Shown: piece by piece, positions 45,121 through 56,387 of the stretch
How the letters are laid out: each line of letters opens with the position of its first letter
Position numbering within the stretch: position 1 is the stretch's first letter
From: Stenotrophobium sp050739895
GTDB taxonomy: Bacteria; Pseudomonadota; Gammaproteobacteria; Nevskiales; Nevskiaceae
DNA length: 64,000 nt
Direction: 5' to 3'
Assembly (NCBI GenBank): GCA_050739895.1
Contig: JBOICK010000040.1
Location: 43,419-107,418 of the forward strand
Notes under the pieces: model-generated
Databases searched by the model: none
The model's input: the letters and a program-made list of their open reading frames with translations, nothing else
What the model was told of the DNA's origin: nothing
Translations under genes and position numbers: made by a program

Positions 45121-47001
45121 ATGGCCACTACCGAGAATCGCGAATCCTCTTCACTGGCGCTGAGCCTTGCCGCGCTCGGCGTGGTTTTCGGCGACATTGG
45201 CACCAGCCCGATCTATGCGTTCCGCCAATGCTTCATCGGCACCGGGCATCCGCTCGAACCGGTGCCGGCGAATGTATTCGGCATCCTGTCGTTGATCATC
45301 TGGTCGCTGCTGCTGGTGATCTCGCTCAAATATCTGGTGGTGGTGATGCGCGCCGACAATAAGGGCGAGGGCGGCGTCGCCGCGCTGGTGGCGCTGCTCA
45401 ATCCGTGGCGCGCCAAGCGCGGCTCGCTGCGCTACTGCCTGATGCTGCTGGGGCTGTTCGGCGCGGCGCTGCTGTTTGGCGACGCTACGATTACGCCGGC
45501 GATCTCGGTGCTCAGTGCGATCGAGGGACTCGACGTGGCGACGCCGGCGTTGCAGCCCTACATCATTCCCATCACCCTGCTGATCCTGGTCGTGCTGTTC
45601 CTGGTGCAGAAGCGCGGTACCGGCAGCCTCGGCATGGTGTTCGGGCCGGTGCTGCTGCTGTGGTTCGCGGCGATCGCGGTGCTGGGGGTGCGCGGCATCA
45701 TCGGTCATCCGCAGGTGCTGGCGGCGCTGAACCCCTACTACGCGGTGCTGTTCTTCGCGCACAACGGCGGCATCGGATTTCTCGCGCTCGGTGCGGTGTT
45801 CCTCGCCGTCACCGGCGGCGAAGCGCTGTACGCCGACATGGGCCATTTCGGCCCTTCGCCGATCCGCCGCGTGTGGTTCTGGCTGGTGTTGCCCGCACTG
45901 CTGCTGAACTACCTGGGGCAGGGCGCGCTGATCCTCGGCGCGCCGCAGAAAATGTCCGATCCGTTTTATCACCTGGTACCGGGCTGGGCGATTTATCCGA
46001 TGGTGATACTCGCCGGACTGGCGACGGTGGTGGCTTCGCAGGCGGTGATTTCCGGCACCTTCTCGCTGACGCGACAACTGGTGCAACTGGGGCAGTGGCC
46101 GCGCGTCAACATCATCCAGACTTCGGCCGAGGAGCGGGGCCAGATCTATATTCCCTTCATCAACTGGCTGATGCTGCTGGCGACGCTGGGCCTTGTCGTC
46201 GGGTTCAAGTCTTCGGACGCCCTGGCCTCGGCCTACGGCATCGCCGTCGCCACCACCATGGTCATCACCACCATCCTGTCGTTTTTCGTGGCGCGGCGAT
46301 TCGACTGGAATCCATGGCTGGCGCGCGCGCTGGTGGCGCTGTTCCTGGTGCCGGACGTGGCGTTCTTCAGCGCCAACCTGATCAAGATCGAGGACGGCGG
46401 CTGGTATCCGATCCTGGTCGCGCTGCTGGCGTTCACGGTCACCACCACCTGGGGCCGCGGACGCTTCCTGATGATGCAGGCCTGGGGAAAAGGTGCACAG
46501 GCGCTGTCGAAACTGGCGCTGGTATTGCAAGGCGATCCGCCCTTCCGCATCCCCGGCACCGCAGTGTTCTTCACGCAGGCGGATACTGCGCCGCCCTATG
46601 TGCTGCGCCACCTGCATTGCCACCGGATCCTGCAGGCCGATGCGGTGTTCCTGACCGTGTCCGCGCATGACGTACCACGCATCGCGACGCTGGAACGCTT
46701 GCAGGTTTACAGCATCGCGCGCGGCATCACGCGCGTGATAGTCAGCTATGGCTACATGCAGACGCCGAATATCCCGGTCGCGTTGAAGCTGTGCGAGACC
46801 CTGGGCCTGAACCTCGATTTGGAACACGCGACTTATTACGTCGGCCGGCAGAACGTCATCGCGGACCCGGATATCGAAGGCATGTGGCTGTGGCGCGAAC
46901 GCCTGTTCGCGTTTCTCCAGCTCAATGCGCTGCCCGCGACCACGTTCTACCAGTTGCCGCCGGGTGATGTGGTCGAGCTGGGCTTCCAGGTCAGCATCTG
47001 A
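45121..47001 (+). CDS. kup: potassium uptake protein Kup
   Basis: The 626-residue transporter has the family start ALGVVFGDIGTSPIYAFRQ and twelve or so transmembrane segments; GGVAALVALLNPW, FLAVTGGEALYADMGHFGP and LGQGALI are family motifs. The C-terminal ~160 residues are the cytoplasmic domain. Kup imports K+ with protons. ATG 45121 begins the conserved region. A 12-bp gap separates it from the ABC exporter gene. Confidence 0.95.
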   Translation: MATTENRESSSLALSLAALGVVFGDIGTSPIYAFRQCFIGTGHPLEPVPANVFGILSLIIWSLLLVISLKYLVVVMRADNKGEGGVAALVALLNPWRAKRGSLRYCLMLLGLFGAALLFGDATITPAISVLSAIEGLDVATPALQPYIIPITLLILVVLFLVQKRGTGSLGMVFGPVLLLWFAAIAVLGVRGIIGHPQVLAALNPYYAVLFFAHNGGIGFLALGAVFLAVTGGEALYADMGHFGPSPIRRVWFWLVLPALLLNYLGQGALILGAPQKMSDPFYHLVPGWAIYPMVILAGLATVVASQAVISGTFSLTRQLVQLGQWPRVNIIQTSAEERGQIYIPFINWLMLLATLGLVVGFKSSDALASAYGIAVATTMVITTILSFFVARRFDWNPWLARALVALFLVPDVAFFSANLIKIEDGGWYPILVALLAFTVTTTWGRGRFLMMQAWGKGAQALSKLALVLQGDPPFRIPGTAVFFTQADTAPPYVLRHLHCHRILQADAVFLTVSAHDVPRIATLERLQVYSIARGITRVIVSYGYMQTPNIPVALKLCETLGLNLDLEHATYYVGRQNVIADPDIEGMWLWRERLFAFLQLNALPATTFYQLPPGDVVELGFQVSI

Positions 47002-47012
47002 AGGACGAGAAC

Positions 47013-48830
<1,818 letters not shown>

Positions 48831-48885
48831 GTGCAGCCGCTATAAATACTGCACGATTTTGCTGAATCCACTGCGAACAGGCGTC

Positions 48886-48993
48886 ACCCGCTGTGCCGGT
48901 TCAGGCTGAAAATGTTGTTATATATTGTAGTATAAATATAAAAATATTATATAAATTATAACAGCATTTCTGCGCCCAGCATCGAGAGCGGGT
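48886..48993. repeat. AT-core dyad element, copy 6
   Basis: The ends are ACCCGCT and AGCGGGT. The core at 48917-48962 starts GTTA, ends TAAC, has 42 A/T of 46, and contains GTATAAATATAAAA at offset 14 like copy 1. Core ends TGTTATA/TATAACA pair. It lies between convergent genes, so it cannot be a promoter for either. Confidence 0.87.
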
Positions 48994-49018
48994 GGCTGGA
49001 TTTCACCTGTTTCACCGC

Positions 49019-49960
49019 TCAGGCGGCGGGTACGGACTCCGGTGCGCTCAATGGCGTGCCTCGCGGTTGCCCCAGGCAGAGTTGCGTCGATCCGGCGTGG
49101 CTCAGTTGCAGCACGATGCTGAGTACGCTGCCGCTGCCCGATACCGCAGCCTGTACCACTTCACCCACAGCCTGCGATTCGCCGCCGTCGTAGACGGCAG
49201 TGCCGGGTTCTATGTCTGTGACCGCGCAATGGCAGATCACCATGCGCCGCTTGAGCTGGCCGAGGTAGTGCAGCCGCGCGACGATTTCCTGGCCGGTATA
49301 GCAGCCTTTGCTGAAACTGATGCCGCCGAGCAGGTCGAGGTTGGCCATCTGCGCCACGAAGTGGTCGCTGGTCTGCGGATAAATCGTGGGGACTCCGGCG
49401 AGGATATCCAGCCGCTGCCAGTCCTGGGCGTTTGCCGCCGTCGCATCGGGTGCAAGCCTGGACATCGTCGCGCTGATGGCGCCTGCGTTGCCGTGCAGGG
49501 TGTAGCGCGGCAGATCACCGTGGCGGCGTAGCAGGGTGAGGCCGCTGGCGTCGTCGCGCACGCAGTCCAGCGGCTGCGCGGGCACCGGCAGGTCCAGTTG
49601 TGCCAGCAGTTCCGGCGCGCGGGCACCGGCCAGGCCGAGCGCGCAAGCCTGTCCGCCGAGGTCCTCCAGCGTGAGCTTCGAGCGCAGCACGAACATGCGC
49701 AGGCGCCTGAGCACCGGTTCCAGCACACCGCGATCCACTTCCGCCAGTACCGCGCCGTCATCGTCGCGCAGCAGGTGAAACACTGCCAGCATGCGGCCTT
49801 TGGGGCTGTTGTACGAGGTGATCTGTGCGCGCTGTGGCGTCAGCAGGGTGATGTCATTGGACAGTTGGCCCTGCAAAAAACCATCCGCATCTGCGCCGGA
49901 GATGCGCAGAAACCCGAGATTCGGCAGCAGGGTGATGAGGGTGTCTTGCATGGAATTCAT
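49019..49960 (-). CDS. ygfZ: folate-binding protein YgfZ-like
   Basis: The 313-residue protein has GcvT-like folds, and the hallmark motif KGCYTGQEIVARLHYLGQ. YgfZ/IBA57 proteins act in iron-sulfur cluster assembly or repair and bind folate. It diverges from sdhAF4, a logical neighbour since succinate dehydrogenase carries three Fe-S clusters. The start is ATG 49960 or 49951. Confidence 0.93.
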   Translation of the reverse strand: MNSMQDTLITLLPNLGFLRISGADADGFLQGQLSNDITLLTPQRAQITSYNSPKGRMLAVFHLLRDDDGAVLAEVDRGVLEPVLRRLRMFVLRSKLTLEDLGGQACALGLAGARAPELLAQLDLPVPAQPLDCVRDDASGLTLLRRHGDLPRYTLHGNAGAISATMSRLAPDATAANAQDWQRLDILAGVPTIYPQTSDHFVAQMANLDLLGGISFSKGCYTGQEIVARLHYLGQLKRRMVICHCAVTDIEPGTAVYDGGESQAVGEVVQAAVSGSGSVLSIVLQLSHAGSTQLCLGQPRGTPLSAPESVPAA

Positions 49961-50027
49961 TGCCAGCGGTGTGTGAATTTTGTCACACTATGCAGCGACA
50001 TCGTCCCCAGACGGATCTGATTTCCCC

Positions 50028-50246
50028 GTGTCTTCGCCTAATCATCCAGTTCCGCACAGCCCCGCGCCAGTTCCGGCGTCAGACAAGGCCGTGCCGCTGG
50101 CTGATCTGCTGAAGCAAATGCAGCCTGTGCCAGCACCAGTGCCGCAAAATATCGCCGAAGTTGTTGAAATTGGCGGACGCAAGGATGGGCCGGAACCGAC
50201 GCGCTACGGCGACTGGGAAAAAAACGGGCGCTGCATCGATTTTTAG
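50028..50246 (+). CDS. succinate dehydrogenase assembly factor SdhAF4-like (DUF1674)
   Basis: The C-terminal GRKDGPEPTRYGDWEKNGRC ending IDF is the DUF1674/SDHAF4 signature, found in factors that help SdhA flavination and assembly. The N-terminal part is Pro-rich and variable. I chose GTG 50028 (72 residues); a TTG at 49980 would add 16 residues. It lies 36 bp before sdhC and is probably in the same transcript. Confidence 0.85.
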   Translation: MSSPNHPVPHSPAPVPASDKAVPLADLLKQMQPVPAPVPQNIAEVVEIGGRKDGPEPTRYGDWEKNGRCIDF

Positions 50247-50282
50247 CTGCGTCCTGGCAACATCACTTACAAGGGAGCCGGA

Positions 50283-50684
50283 ATGAGTACCAAAACGCCT
50301 GATAGCAGGCCGCTGTCGCCCTTCATGCTGGGGCAGTATTACCGCTTCCAGCTGACCTCTGTGCTCTCCTTCGTGCACCGTCTCACCGGCATCGGCCTGT
50401 CGATCGGCACACTGCTGCTGGCGGGCTGGCTGATTGCGCTGGCCAGCGGACCGGAGTGCTATGCCGCCTATGCGCATCAGCTCAAGAGCTGGTACGGCCA
50501 GTTGCTGCTGCTGGGCTGGAGCTGGGCGCTGCTGTATCACCTGTGCAACGGCATCCGTCACCTGATCTGGGATACCGGCCGCGCGCTCGACATTCCCACC
50601 GCCTACAAGGCCGGCTACCTCACCGTGGTGGCGTCCCTCATTCTTACCGCTGCGGCCTGGGCCGTGGCCTGCTGCGTACACTAG
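50283..50684 (+). CDS. sdhC: succinate dehydrogenase cytochrome b556 subunit
   Basis: The 133-residue membrane subunit has three helices; the conserved SVLSFVHRLTGIGLSIGTL and LCNGIRHLIWD contain the candidate heme-ligand and quinone-site residues. It anchors SdhAB to the inner membrane. It is the first structural gene, 9 bp before sdhD. Confidence 0.95.
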   Translation: MSTKTPDSRPLSPFMLGQYYRFQLTSVLSFVHRLTGIGLSIGTLLLAGWLIALASGPECYAAYAHQLKSWYGQLLLLGWSWALLYHLCNGIRHLIWDTGRALDIPTAYKAGYLTVVASLILTAAAWAVACCVH

Positions 50685-50693
50685 GAGCTGTCC

Positions 50694-51074
50694 ATGGATA
50701 TGCGTTCACCGCTGGGCCGCGCGCGCGGACTGGGTTCCGCCAAGGACGGCACGCACCACTTCTGGATGCAGCGGGTCTCCGCCATCGCCCTGATTCCGCT
50801 GGTGTTGTGGTTCGTGTTTTCGATCGCGCGTTATACCAGCGCCGATTTCGATATGACGCGTCACTGGGTGCATGCGCCCTCGGTCGCCATCGCGCTGGTG
50901 CTGTTCATCGCCGCCGCGCTGTATCACTCGATGCTGGGTGTGCAGGTGGTGATTGAAGATTACGTCGCGCAGGAAGGACGCAAGATTTTTGTCCTTTTGC
51001 TCAACAAGTTCGCGCATGCAATCGTGGCGGTCAGCGCCATTTTCGCCGTGCTCAAGATCGCCCTGGGACACTAA
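50694..51074 (+). CDS. sdhD: succinate dehydrogenase hydrophobic anchor subunit
   Basis: The 126-residue protein has three helices, with HHFWMQRVSAIALIPLVLW and ALYHSMLGVQVVIEDYV as family motifs; the His in YHSM is a likely heme ligand. It starts with ATG 50694 and is separated from sdhA by 2 bp. Confidence 0.95.
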   Translation: MDMRSPLGRARGLGSAKDGTHHFWMQRVSAIALIPLVLWFVFSIARYTSADFDMTRHWVHAPSVAIALVLFIAAALYHSMLGVQVVIEDYVAQEGRKIFVLLLNKFAHAIVAVSAIFAVLKIALGH

Positions 51075-51076
51075 GA

Positions 51077-52864
51077 ATGGCTTACGAAATCATCCATCAC
51101 GAATACGATGTGGTAGTGGTCGGTGCCGGCGGTGCCGGACTGCGTGCGACGCTGGCATTGGCCGAAGCCGGCCTCAAGACCGCCAACATCACCAAGGTTT
51201 TCCCGACGCGTTCGCATACCGTCGCGGCACAGGGCGGCATTTCCGCCTCGCTGGGCAACATGAGTGAAGACCACTGGCTGTGGCACATGTACGACACCGT
51301 CAAGGGTTCCGACTGGCTCGGCGATCAGGATGCGATCCAGTACATGGTGCGCGAGGCGATTCCCGCGATCATCGAACTCGAACACTATGGCGTGCCGTTC
51401 TCGCGCACGCCGGAAGGCAAGATCTACCAGCGCCCGTTCGGCGGCATGACCACGCAGTACGGCGAAGGCCCGCCGGCACAGCGCACCTGCGCCGCCGCCG
51501 ACCGCACCGGCCACGCCATGCTGCACACGCTCTACCAGCAGTCGCTCAAGGCCAAGGCGGAATTTTTCATCGAGTTCTTCGCACTGGATCTGTTGATGGA
51601 CGAGGACGGCTCCTGCAAGGGCGTGATGGCCTGGGACCTTTCCACCGGCCAGTTGCACCGCTACCGCGCCAAACAGGTGATTCTCGCGACCGGTGGCTAT
51701 GGCCGCGCCTATTTTTCCGCGACCTCGGCACACACCTGCACCGGCGATGGCAACGCGATGGCGCTGCGCGCCGGCATCGCGCTGCAGGACATGGAGTTCG
51801 TGCAGTTCCATCCCACCGGCATTTACGGCTCGGGCTGCCTGATCACCGAAGGCTCACGCGGCGAGGGCGGCTATCTGACCAACTCCAAGGGCGAGCGCTT
51901 CATGGAGCGTTATGCGCCACACGTGAAAGACCTGGCTTCGCGCGACGTGGTGTCACGCTCGATGACCATGGAAATCCGCGAAGGCCGCGGCGTCGGCGAG
52001 CAGAAAGATCACATTCACCTGCACCTGGAGCATCTGGGTGCCGAGGTGTTGCACAAGCGCCTGCCCGGCATATCCGAATCGGCGCGCATTTTTGCCGGCG
52101 TCGATGTCAACAAGGAACCGATCCCGGTCATTCCCACGGTGCACTACAACATGGGCGGCATTCCCACCAATATCCACGGTGAGGTGGTGACGCTCAAGGA
52201 CGGCAACCCCGACTCCGTTATTCCCGGACTGATGGCGGTCGGCGAAGCTGCCTGCGTGTCGGTGCATGGCGGCAACCGGCTCGGTTCCAACTCGCTGCTC
52301 GATCTGGTGGTATTCGGGCGTGCGGCGGGTCTGCGCTGCGCCGACATCGTCAACAAGGGCGACAAGCACAAGACCATTTCCAAGGTCAGCGAAGAACAGG
52401 CGCTGGCGCGTCTCGACAAGTTCCGCAACGCCAAGGGCACGCTGTCGACTGCGAAGATTCGCCTCGACATGCAGAAAACCATGCAGGCCCATGCGGCGGT
52501 GTTCCGTACGCAGGAGTCCATGGATGAAGGTCTGGTGAACCTCCACAAAGTGATTGAGTCCTTTGCGGATGTGGCGGTCAGCGACCGTTCCATGATCTGG
52601 AATTCGGATCTGGTCGAGACGCTGGAACTGGACAACCTGCTGGGTCAGGCGCTGGTCACGCTCAGCTCCGCCGCCAACCGCAAGGAATCCCGCGGCGCGC
52701 ATGCGCACGAAGATTTCCCCGACCGCAACGATGCCGAGTGGATGAAACACACGCTGGCCTGGCGCACCGGTGACAAGAGCGTGAAGATCGACTACCGGCC
52801 GGTACACATGGTGACCCTGGATGATGAAGCCAAGGTGATTCCGCCCAAGAAGCGCGTGTACTAA
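51077..52864 (+). CDS. sdhA: succinate dehydrogenase flavoprotein subunit
   Basis: The 595-residue protein has FAD site VVVVGAGGAGLRATLAL near the N-terminus, covalent-flavin His region FPTRSHTVAAQGGI, the substrate site HPTGIYGSGCLITEG with active-site Arg in RGEGGYL, and C-terminal Tyr/Lys-rich WRTGDKSVKIDYRPV. It oxidises succinate to fumarate. Length and motifs are normal; it is 24 bp before sdhB. Confidence 0.97.
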   Translation: MAYEIIHHEYDVVVVGAGGAGLRATLALAEAGLKTANITKVFPTRSHTVAAQGGISASLGNMSEDHWLWHMYDTVKGSDWLGDQDAIQYMVREAIPAIIELEHYGVPFSRTPEGKIYQRPFGGMTTQYGEGPPAQRTCAAADRTGHAMLHTLYQQSLKAKAEFFIEFFALDLLMDEDGSCKGVMAWDLSTGQLHRYRAKQVILATGGYGRAYFSATSAHTCTGDGNAMALRAGIALQDMEFVQFHPTGIYGSGCLITEGSRGEGGYLTNSKGERFMERYAPHVKDLASRDVVSRSMTMEIREGRGVGEQKDHIHLHLEHLGAEVLHKRLPGISESARIFAGVDVNKEPIPVIPTVHYNMGGIPTNIHGEVVTLKDGNPDSVIPGLMAVGEAACVSVHGGNRLGSNSLLDLVVFGRAAGLRCADIVNKGDKHKTISKVSEEQALARLDKFRNAKGTLSTAKIRLDMQKTMQAHAAVFRTQESMDEGLVNLHKVIESFADVAVSDRSMIWNSDLVETLELDNLLGQALVTLSSAANRKESRGAHAHEDFPDRNDAEWMKHTLAWRTGDKSVKIDYRPVHMVTLDDEAKVIPPKKRVY

Positions 52865-52888
52865 ACCCTCAACGAAGGACGCACGAAC

Positions 52889-53674
52889 ATGGCTCAGTTC
52901 TCACTGCCGCAGAATTCAAAGATCGACAAGTCCGCGGGCAAGGTGCACAAGGCGCCTGCCGGCAGCAAGAACGTCAAGACGTTCAAGATCTATCGTTACG
53001 AACCCGACACCGGCAAGAACCCGCGCATGGACACCTACGAGGTGGACATGGACAAGTGCGGGCCGATGGTGCTCGACGCGCTGATCAAGATCAAGAACGA
53101 GGTCGACGCGACGCTGACCTTCCGCCGTTCCTGCCGCGAGGGCATCTGCGGTTCCTGCGCGATGAACATCGACGGCACCAATACGCTGGCCTGCATCAAG
53201 GGCTGCGACGAGATCAAGGGCGATGCCAAGATCTATCCGCTGCCACACATGCCGGTGGTCAAGGATCTGGTCCCGGACATGACGCATTTCTATGCCCAGC
53301 TCGCTTCCATAGAGCCGTGGCTGAAAGCCGATTCGCCGGCGCCGACGCGCGAGCGGCTTCAGAGCGAAGAGGACCGCGCCAAGATTGACGGCCTCTACGA
53401 GTGCATCCTCTGCGCCTGCTGCTCGACCAGCTGCCCAAGTTACTGGTGGAACTCCGACCGTTATCTCGGTCCCGCCATCCTGCTGCAGGCTTACCGCTGG
53501 CTGGTGGATTCCCGCGACGAGGCCACCGGCGAGCGGCTTGATGCGCTGGAAGATCCGTTCAAACTGTATCGTTGCCACACCATCATGAACTGCACCAAGA
53601 CCTGCCCCAAGGGGCTCAATCCCGCCAGGGCCATCGCAGAAATCAAGAAGATGATGGTCGAGCGTACTGTCTGA
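52889..53674 (+). CDS. sdhB: succinate dehydrogenase iron-sulfur subunit
   Basis: The 261-residue protein binds three clusters: [2Fe-2S] residues in CREGICGSCAMNIDGTNTLA with a following Cys, a [4Fe-4S]/[3Fe-4S] pair in CILCACCSTSCPSYW and CHTIMNCTKTCPKGLNP. It passes electrons from FAD to quinone. The N-terminal ~25 residues are a Lys/Ala-rich extension. A hairpin follows the stop. Confidence 0.97.
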   Translation: MAQFSLPQNSKIDKSAGKVHKAPAGSKNVKTFKIYRYEPDTGKNPRMDTYEVDMDKCGPMVLDALIKIKNEVDATLTFRRSCREGICGSCAMNIDGTNTLACIKGCDEIKGDAKIYPLPHMPVVKDLVPDMTHFYAQLASIEPWLKADSPAPTRERLQSEEDRAKIDGLYECILCACCSTSCPSYWWNSDRYLGPAILLQAYRWLVDSRDEATGERLDALEDPFKLYRCHTIMNCTKTCPKGLNPARAIAEIKKMMVERTV

Positions 53675-53691
53675 GAGGCATGTAGCTTTGC

Positions 53692-53713
53692 AAGGGCGGC
53701 GTTTGCCGCCCTT
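53692..53713 (+). terminator. hairpin between sdhB and sdhE
   Basis: AAGGGCGGC and GCCGCCCTT form a 9-bp perfect stem around a GTTT loop, 18 bases after the sdhB stop. The trailing sequence TTGTCATTT is only moderately T-rich, so it may be a leaky terminator or an mRNA-end stabiliser that lowers sdhE expression rather than a full stop. Confidence 0.5.
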
Positions 53714-53733
53714 GTCATTTGTGGAGTCTGAAA

Positions 53734-53967
53734 ATGGATAAGGCACGTCTCAAATGGCTCTGCCGCCGCGGCATGAAAGAGCTCGACGTGTTGATGGAGC
53801 GCTATCTCGCGGGCCGTTACGACACGGCGCCAGAAGTAGAGCGCAATGCATTTATTGAATTGTTGAATTGTGAGGACCCTGACATCTGGGCCTGGGTCAT
53901 GGGATTTGACGCTCTGCCAGCAGGTGAACGTGGTGCTGTCGTCGAGCAGTTGCGACTGTATCGCTGA
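53734..53967 (+). CDS. sdhE: FAD assembly factor SdhE
   Basis: The 77-residue protein contains the SdhE/DUF339 motif RRGMKELDVLMERYL (RGxxE) and DPDIWAWVMG. SdhE assists covalent FAD attachment to SdhA. ATG 53734 with GGAG 9 bases upstream was chosen. It is the last gene of the sdh cluster, after the hairpin at 53692-53713. AT-core copy 7 follows its stop. Confidence 0.93.
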   Translation: MDKARLKWLCRRGMKELDVLMERYLAGRYDTAPEVERNAFIELLNCEDPDIWAWVMGFDALPAGERGAVVEQLRLYR

Positions 53968-54007
53968 CCGGATGCCGCAAGTGCTCGCAAATGAGCGCTG
54001 TCATGTC

Positions 54008-54115
54008 ACCCGATACAGATTGCGATGACAGATTTTATGTTTAAATTTATTATATAAATAATATTATAATGTATTTATATAAACAATAAGATGCGCGAAA
54101 TTGCTGACAGCGGGG
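54008..54115. repeat. AT-core dyad element, copy 7
   Basis: The ends are ACCCGAT and AGCGGGG, the most diverged boxes. The core at 54039-54084 starts GTTT, ends AAAC, has 43 A/T of 46 and contains TATAAAT at offset 15. It lies between sdhE and the aminotransferase, both on the plus strand. Confidence 0.78.
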
Positions 54116-54216
54116 CGTGCTTTTGCACACAAATCAGGCATGCAGTTGTGCGGCGGTAGGCTACACGTGCAAGTTCCAGTATCATCGCCGCGCTTTTTCT
54201 CGCCGGATGATTCAAA

Positions 54217-55401
54217 GTGGAACTGACACTCGCGCAACGTGTAAGCCGCATCAAGCCTTCACCGACACTCGTTGTCACTGCCAAGGCCGCTGAACTCAAA
54301 GCCCAGGGCAAGGATGTGCTCTCACTGGGTGCCGGCGAGCCGGACTTCGATACGCCGGCGCACATCAAGGAAGCCGCGCACAAGGCGATCCGCGATGGCC
54401 TCACCAAGTACACCGCGGTCGGTGGCACGCCCGCGATGAAGAAGGCGATCATCGCCAAGATGCAGCGCGACAACGCGCTGGAATACAAGCCGAACCAGGT
54501 CATTGCCTCCACCGGCGGCAAGCAGGCCTGCTACAACCTGTGCCAGGCGCTGCTCAACGCTACCGACGAGGTCATCATTCCCGCGCCGTACTGGGTCAGC
54601 TACCCGGACATGGTGCTGCTGGCCGACGCCACGCCGGTGATGCTCTTCACCACCGCGGAGACCCGATTCAAGATCACGCCGGCGCAACTCGAAGCCGCGA
54701 TCACGCCGCGCACGCGCATGCTCTGGCTGAACTCGCCGAGTAATCCGTCCGGCATGGCCTACAGCAGGGCCGAGCTGACCGCGCTGGGCGAGGTGCTGCG
54801 CAAGCATCCGCAGATCATCATCGCCAGCGATGACATGTACGAGAAGATCCTCTGGGCCGGCGAGGCTTACAGCAACATCATCAACGCCTGCCCGGACCTT
54901 TACGACCGCACCGTGATCATTCACGCGGTGTCGAAGACCTATTCAATGACCGGCTGGCGCCTGGGCTGGGCCTGCGGGCCGGCGAAGCTCATCACCGCGA
55001 TGGCCGATATCCAGTCGCAGTCCACCTCCAACCCGAACTCCATCGCACAGGCCGCAGCGGTTGCGGCGCTGGACGGCGATCAGTCCTGCGTCACCGAAAT
55101 GGTGACGGCGTTCAAGTCACGGCATGACGCGCTGGTCGCCGACCTCAACACCGTGCCGGGCGTGAACTGCCTGTCTGGAGACGGCACCTTCTACGTGTTT
55201 CCCAATGTCGAAGGTCTGATGCAGCGGTTGGGCGTCAGCACCGACCTGGAACTGTCCGACCTGCTGCTGCAGAAGGCGCTGGTCGCATTGGTGCCGGGTT
55301 CGGCCTTCGGCGCGCCGGGGCACGTGCGCCTGTCCTTCGCCACCAGCGACAAGGTGCTCAAGGGCAGCGTCGAGCGCATCAAGACGCTGCTCAAAGGCTG
55401 A
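54217..55401 (+). CDS. class I aspartate aminotransferase
   Basis: The 394-residue PLP enzyme has SLGAGEPDFDTP, the aromatic-stacking NPSNPSG-like SPSNPSGMAYS, PLP lysine in HAVSKTYSMTGWRLGWACGP, and a C-terminal Arg in HVRLSFATSD for the substrate carboxylate. It matches the 1-gamma (AspB/AatA-type) subgroup. The start is GTG 54217; spacing and family alignment support it. Confidence 0.92.
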   Translation: MELTLAQRVSRIKPSPTLVVTAKAAELKAQGKDVLSLGAGEPDFDTPAHIKEAAHKAIRDGLTKYTAVGGTPAMKKAIIAKMQRDNALEYKPNQVIASTGGKQACYNLCQALLNATDEVIIPAPYWVSYPDMVLLADATPVMLFTTAETRFKITPAQLEAAITPRTRMLWLNSPSNPSGMAYSRAELTALGEVLRKHPQIIIASDDMYEKILWAGEAYSNIINACPDLYDRTVIIHAVSKTYSMTGWRLGWACGPAKLITAMADIQSQSTSNPNSIAQAAAVAALDGDQSCVTEMVTAFKSRHDALVADLNTVPGVNCLSGDGTFYVFPNVEGLMQRLGVSTDLELSDLLLQKALVALVPGSAFGAPGHVRLSFATSDKVLKGSVERIKTLLKG

Positions 55402-55493
55402 TCGAACGAATATGGCGTCGCTGTTGATGCTGCCATTACAAAAAGGCGTTGCGTCAATCAGGGTGTGACACTACAATTCGCGTCCCTAAATGT

Positions 55494-55569
<76 letters not shown>

Positions 55570-55661
55570 ATCTTGTACGGTCTGGGCAGCCCCAAATGTG
55601 ACCGGCTTCAACCGCCGCCTGCGACTGTCTGAAAAAAACGCGATCCGCAATCAGACCCGCC

Positions 55662-56375
55662 TCAATCGCCGGTATCGTAATCTTCCTTCGGCGGATGGCC
55701 GTCGTAGATCAGGTTTTCACGGTGCTGCAGGTAAGCACTGCGCACGAACACATACGGGTCGAACTGCTGGTCGATGATGCTGTCCACACCGAGCAGTTGT
55801 GCGCGTGTCTGCACGAAGCTCAGGCCGGTGGTCGGGATGCTGACCGACGCGGGCGCGAAAATCAGCGGGTTGGTCAGGGTATTGCCGATGCGGCCGACCA
55901 GATCGCGGTTGGTGCTGGGCCCCAGAAGCGGGATCATCAGATACCAGCCGGCGCCAACGCCCCAGTAGCCTAGGGTCTGGCCGAAATCCTCATCGTGCTT
56001 GTCGAGGCCGACCATCGATGCCGGGTCGAGAAAGCCGGCCAGACCGAACGTCGTGTTCATCAGGAAGCGGGTGGTGTCCCATCCGCTCTGACTGAGCTTG
56101 CCTTGCAGCGCGTCATTGATGATGACAGTCGGATAAGTCAGGTTGTCGAAAAAATTTCGAAAGCCGTCCTGGATTTCTTTCGGCAGGGCCGCGCGGTAGC
56201 CTTTGGCGGCCGGCCGTGCGATGTAGTGATCCAACTGCGTGTTGAATGCGTAGGTCGCGCGGTTGAGGGGCTCCAGCGGGTCGTCCGGATCGTCAATCGG
56301 GCTGTGCGCACAGGCGGCCAGCAGCAGCGGCAATGCCGCGACAAGCAGGCGTGGGACAAGGCGGATGATCGGCAT
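55662..56375 (-). CDS. mlaA: outer-membrane lipid asymmetry lipoprotein MlaA
   Basis: The 237-residue VacJ/MlaA lipoprotein has lipobox LLLAAC (~18-23), DPLEPLNRATYAFNTQLD near the N-terminus, and GAGWYLMIPLLGPSTNRDLVG. It forms the outer-membrane donut that removes misplaced phospholipids and passes them to MlaC. It is the last gene of the mlaFEDCBA operon, 12 bp after mlaB. Confidence 0.95.
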   Translation of the reverse strand: MPIIRLVPRLLVAALPLLLAACAHSPIDDPDDPLEPLNRATYAFNTQLDHYIARPAAKGYRAALPKEIQDGFRNFFDNLTYPTVIINDALQGKLSQSGWDTTRFLMNTTFGLAGFLDPASMVGLDKHDEDFGQTLGYWGVGAGWYLMIPLLGPSTNRDLVGRIGNTLTNPLIFAPASVSIPTTGLSFVQTRAQLLGVDSIIDQQFDPYVFVRSAYLQHRENLIYDGHPPKEDYDTGD

Positions 56376-56387
56376 GTGGATCGGTAC

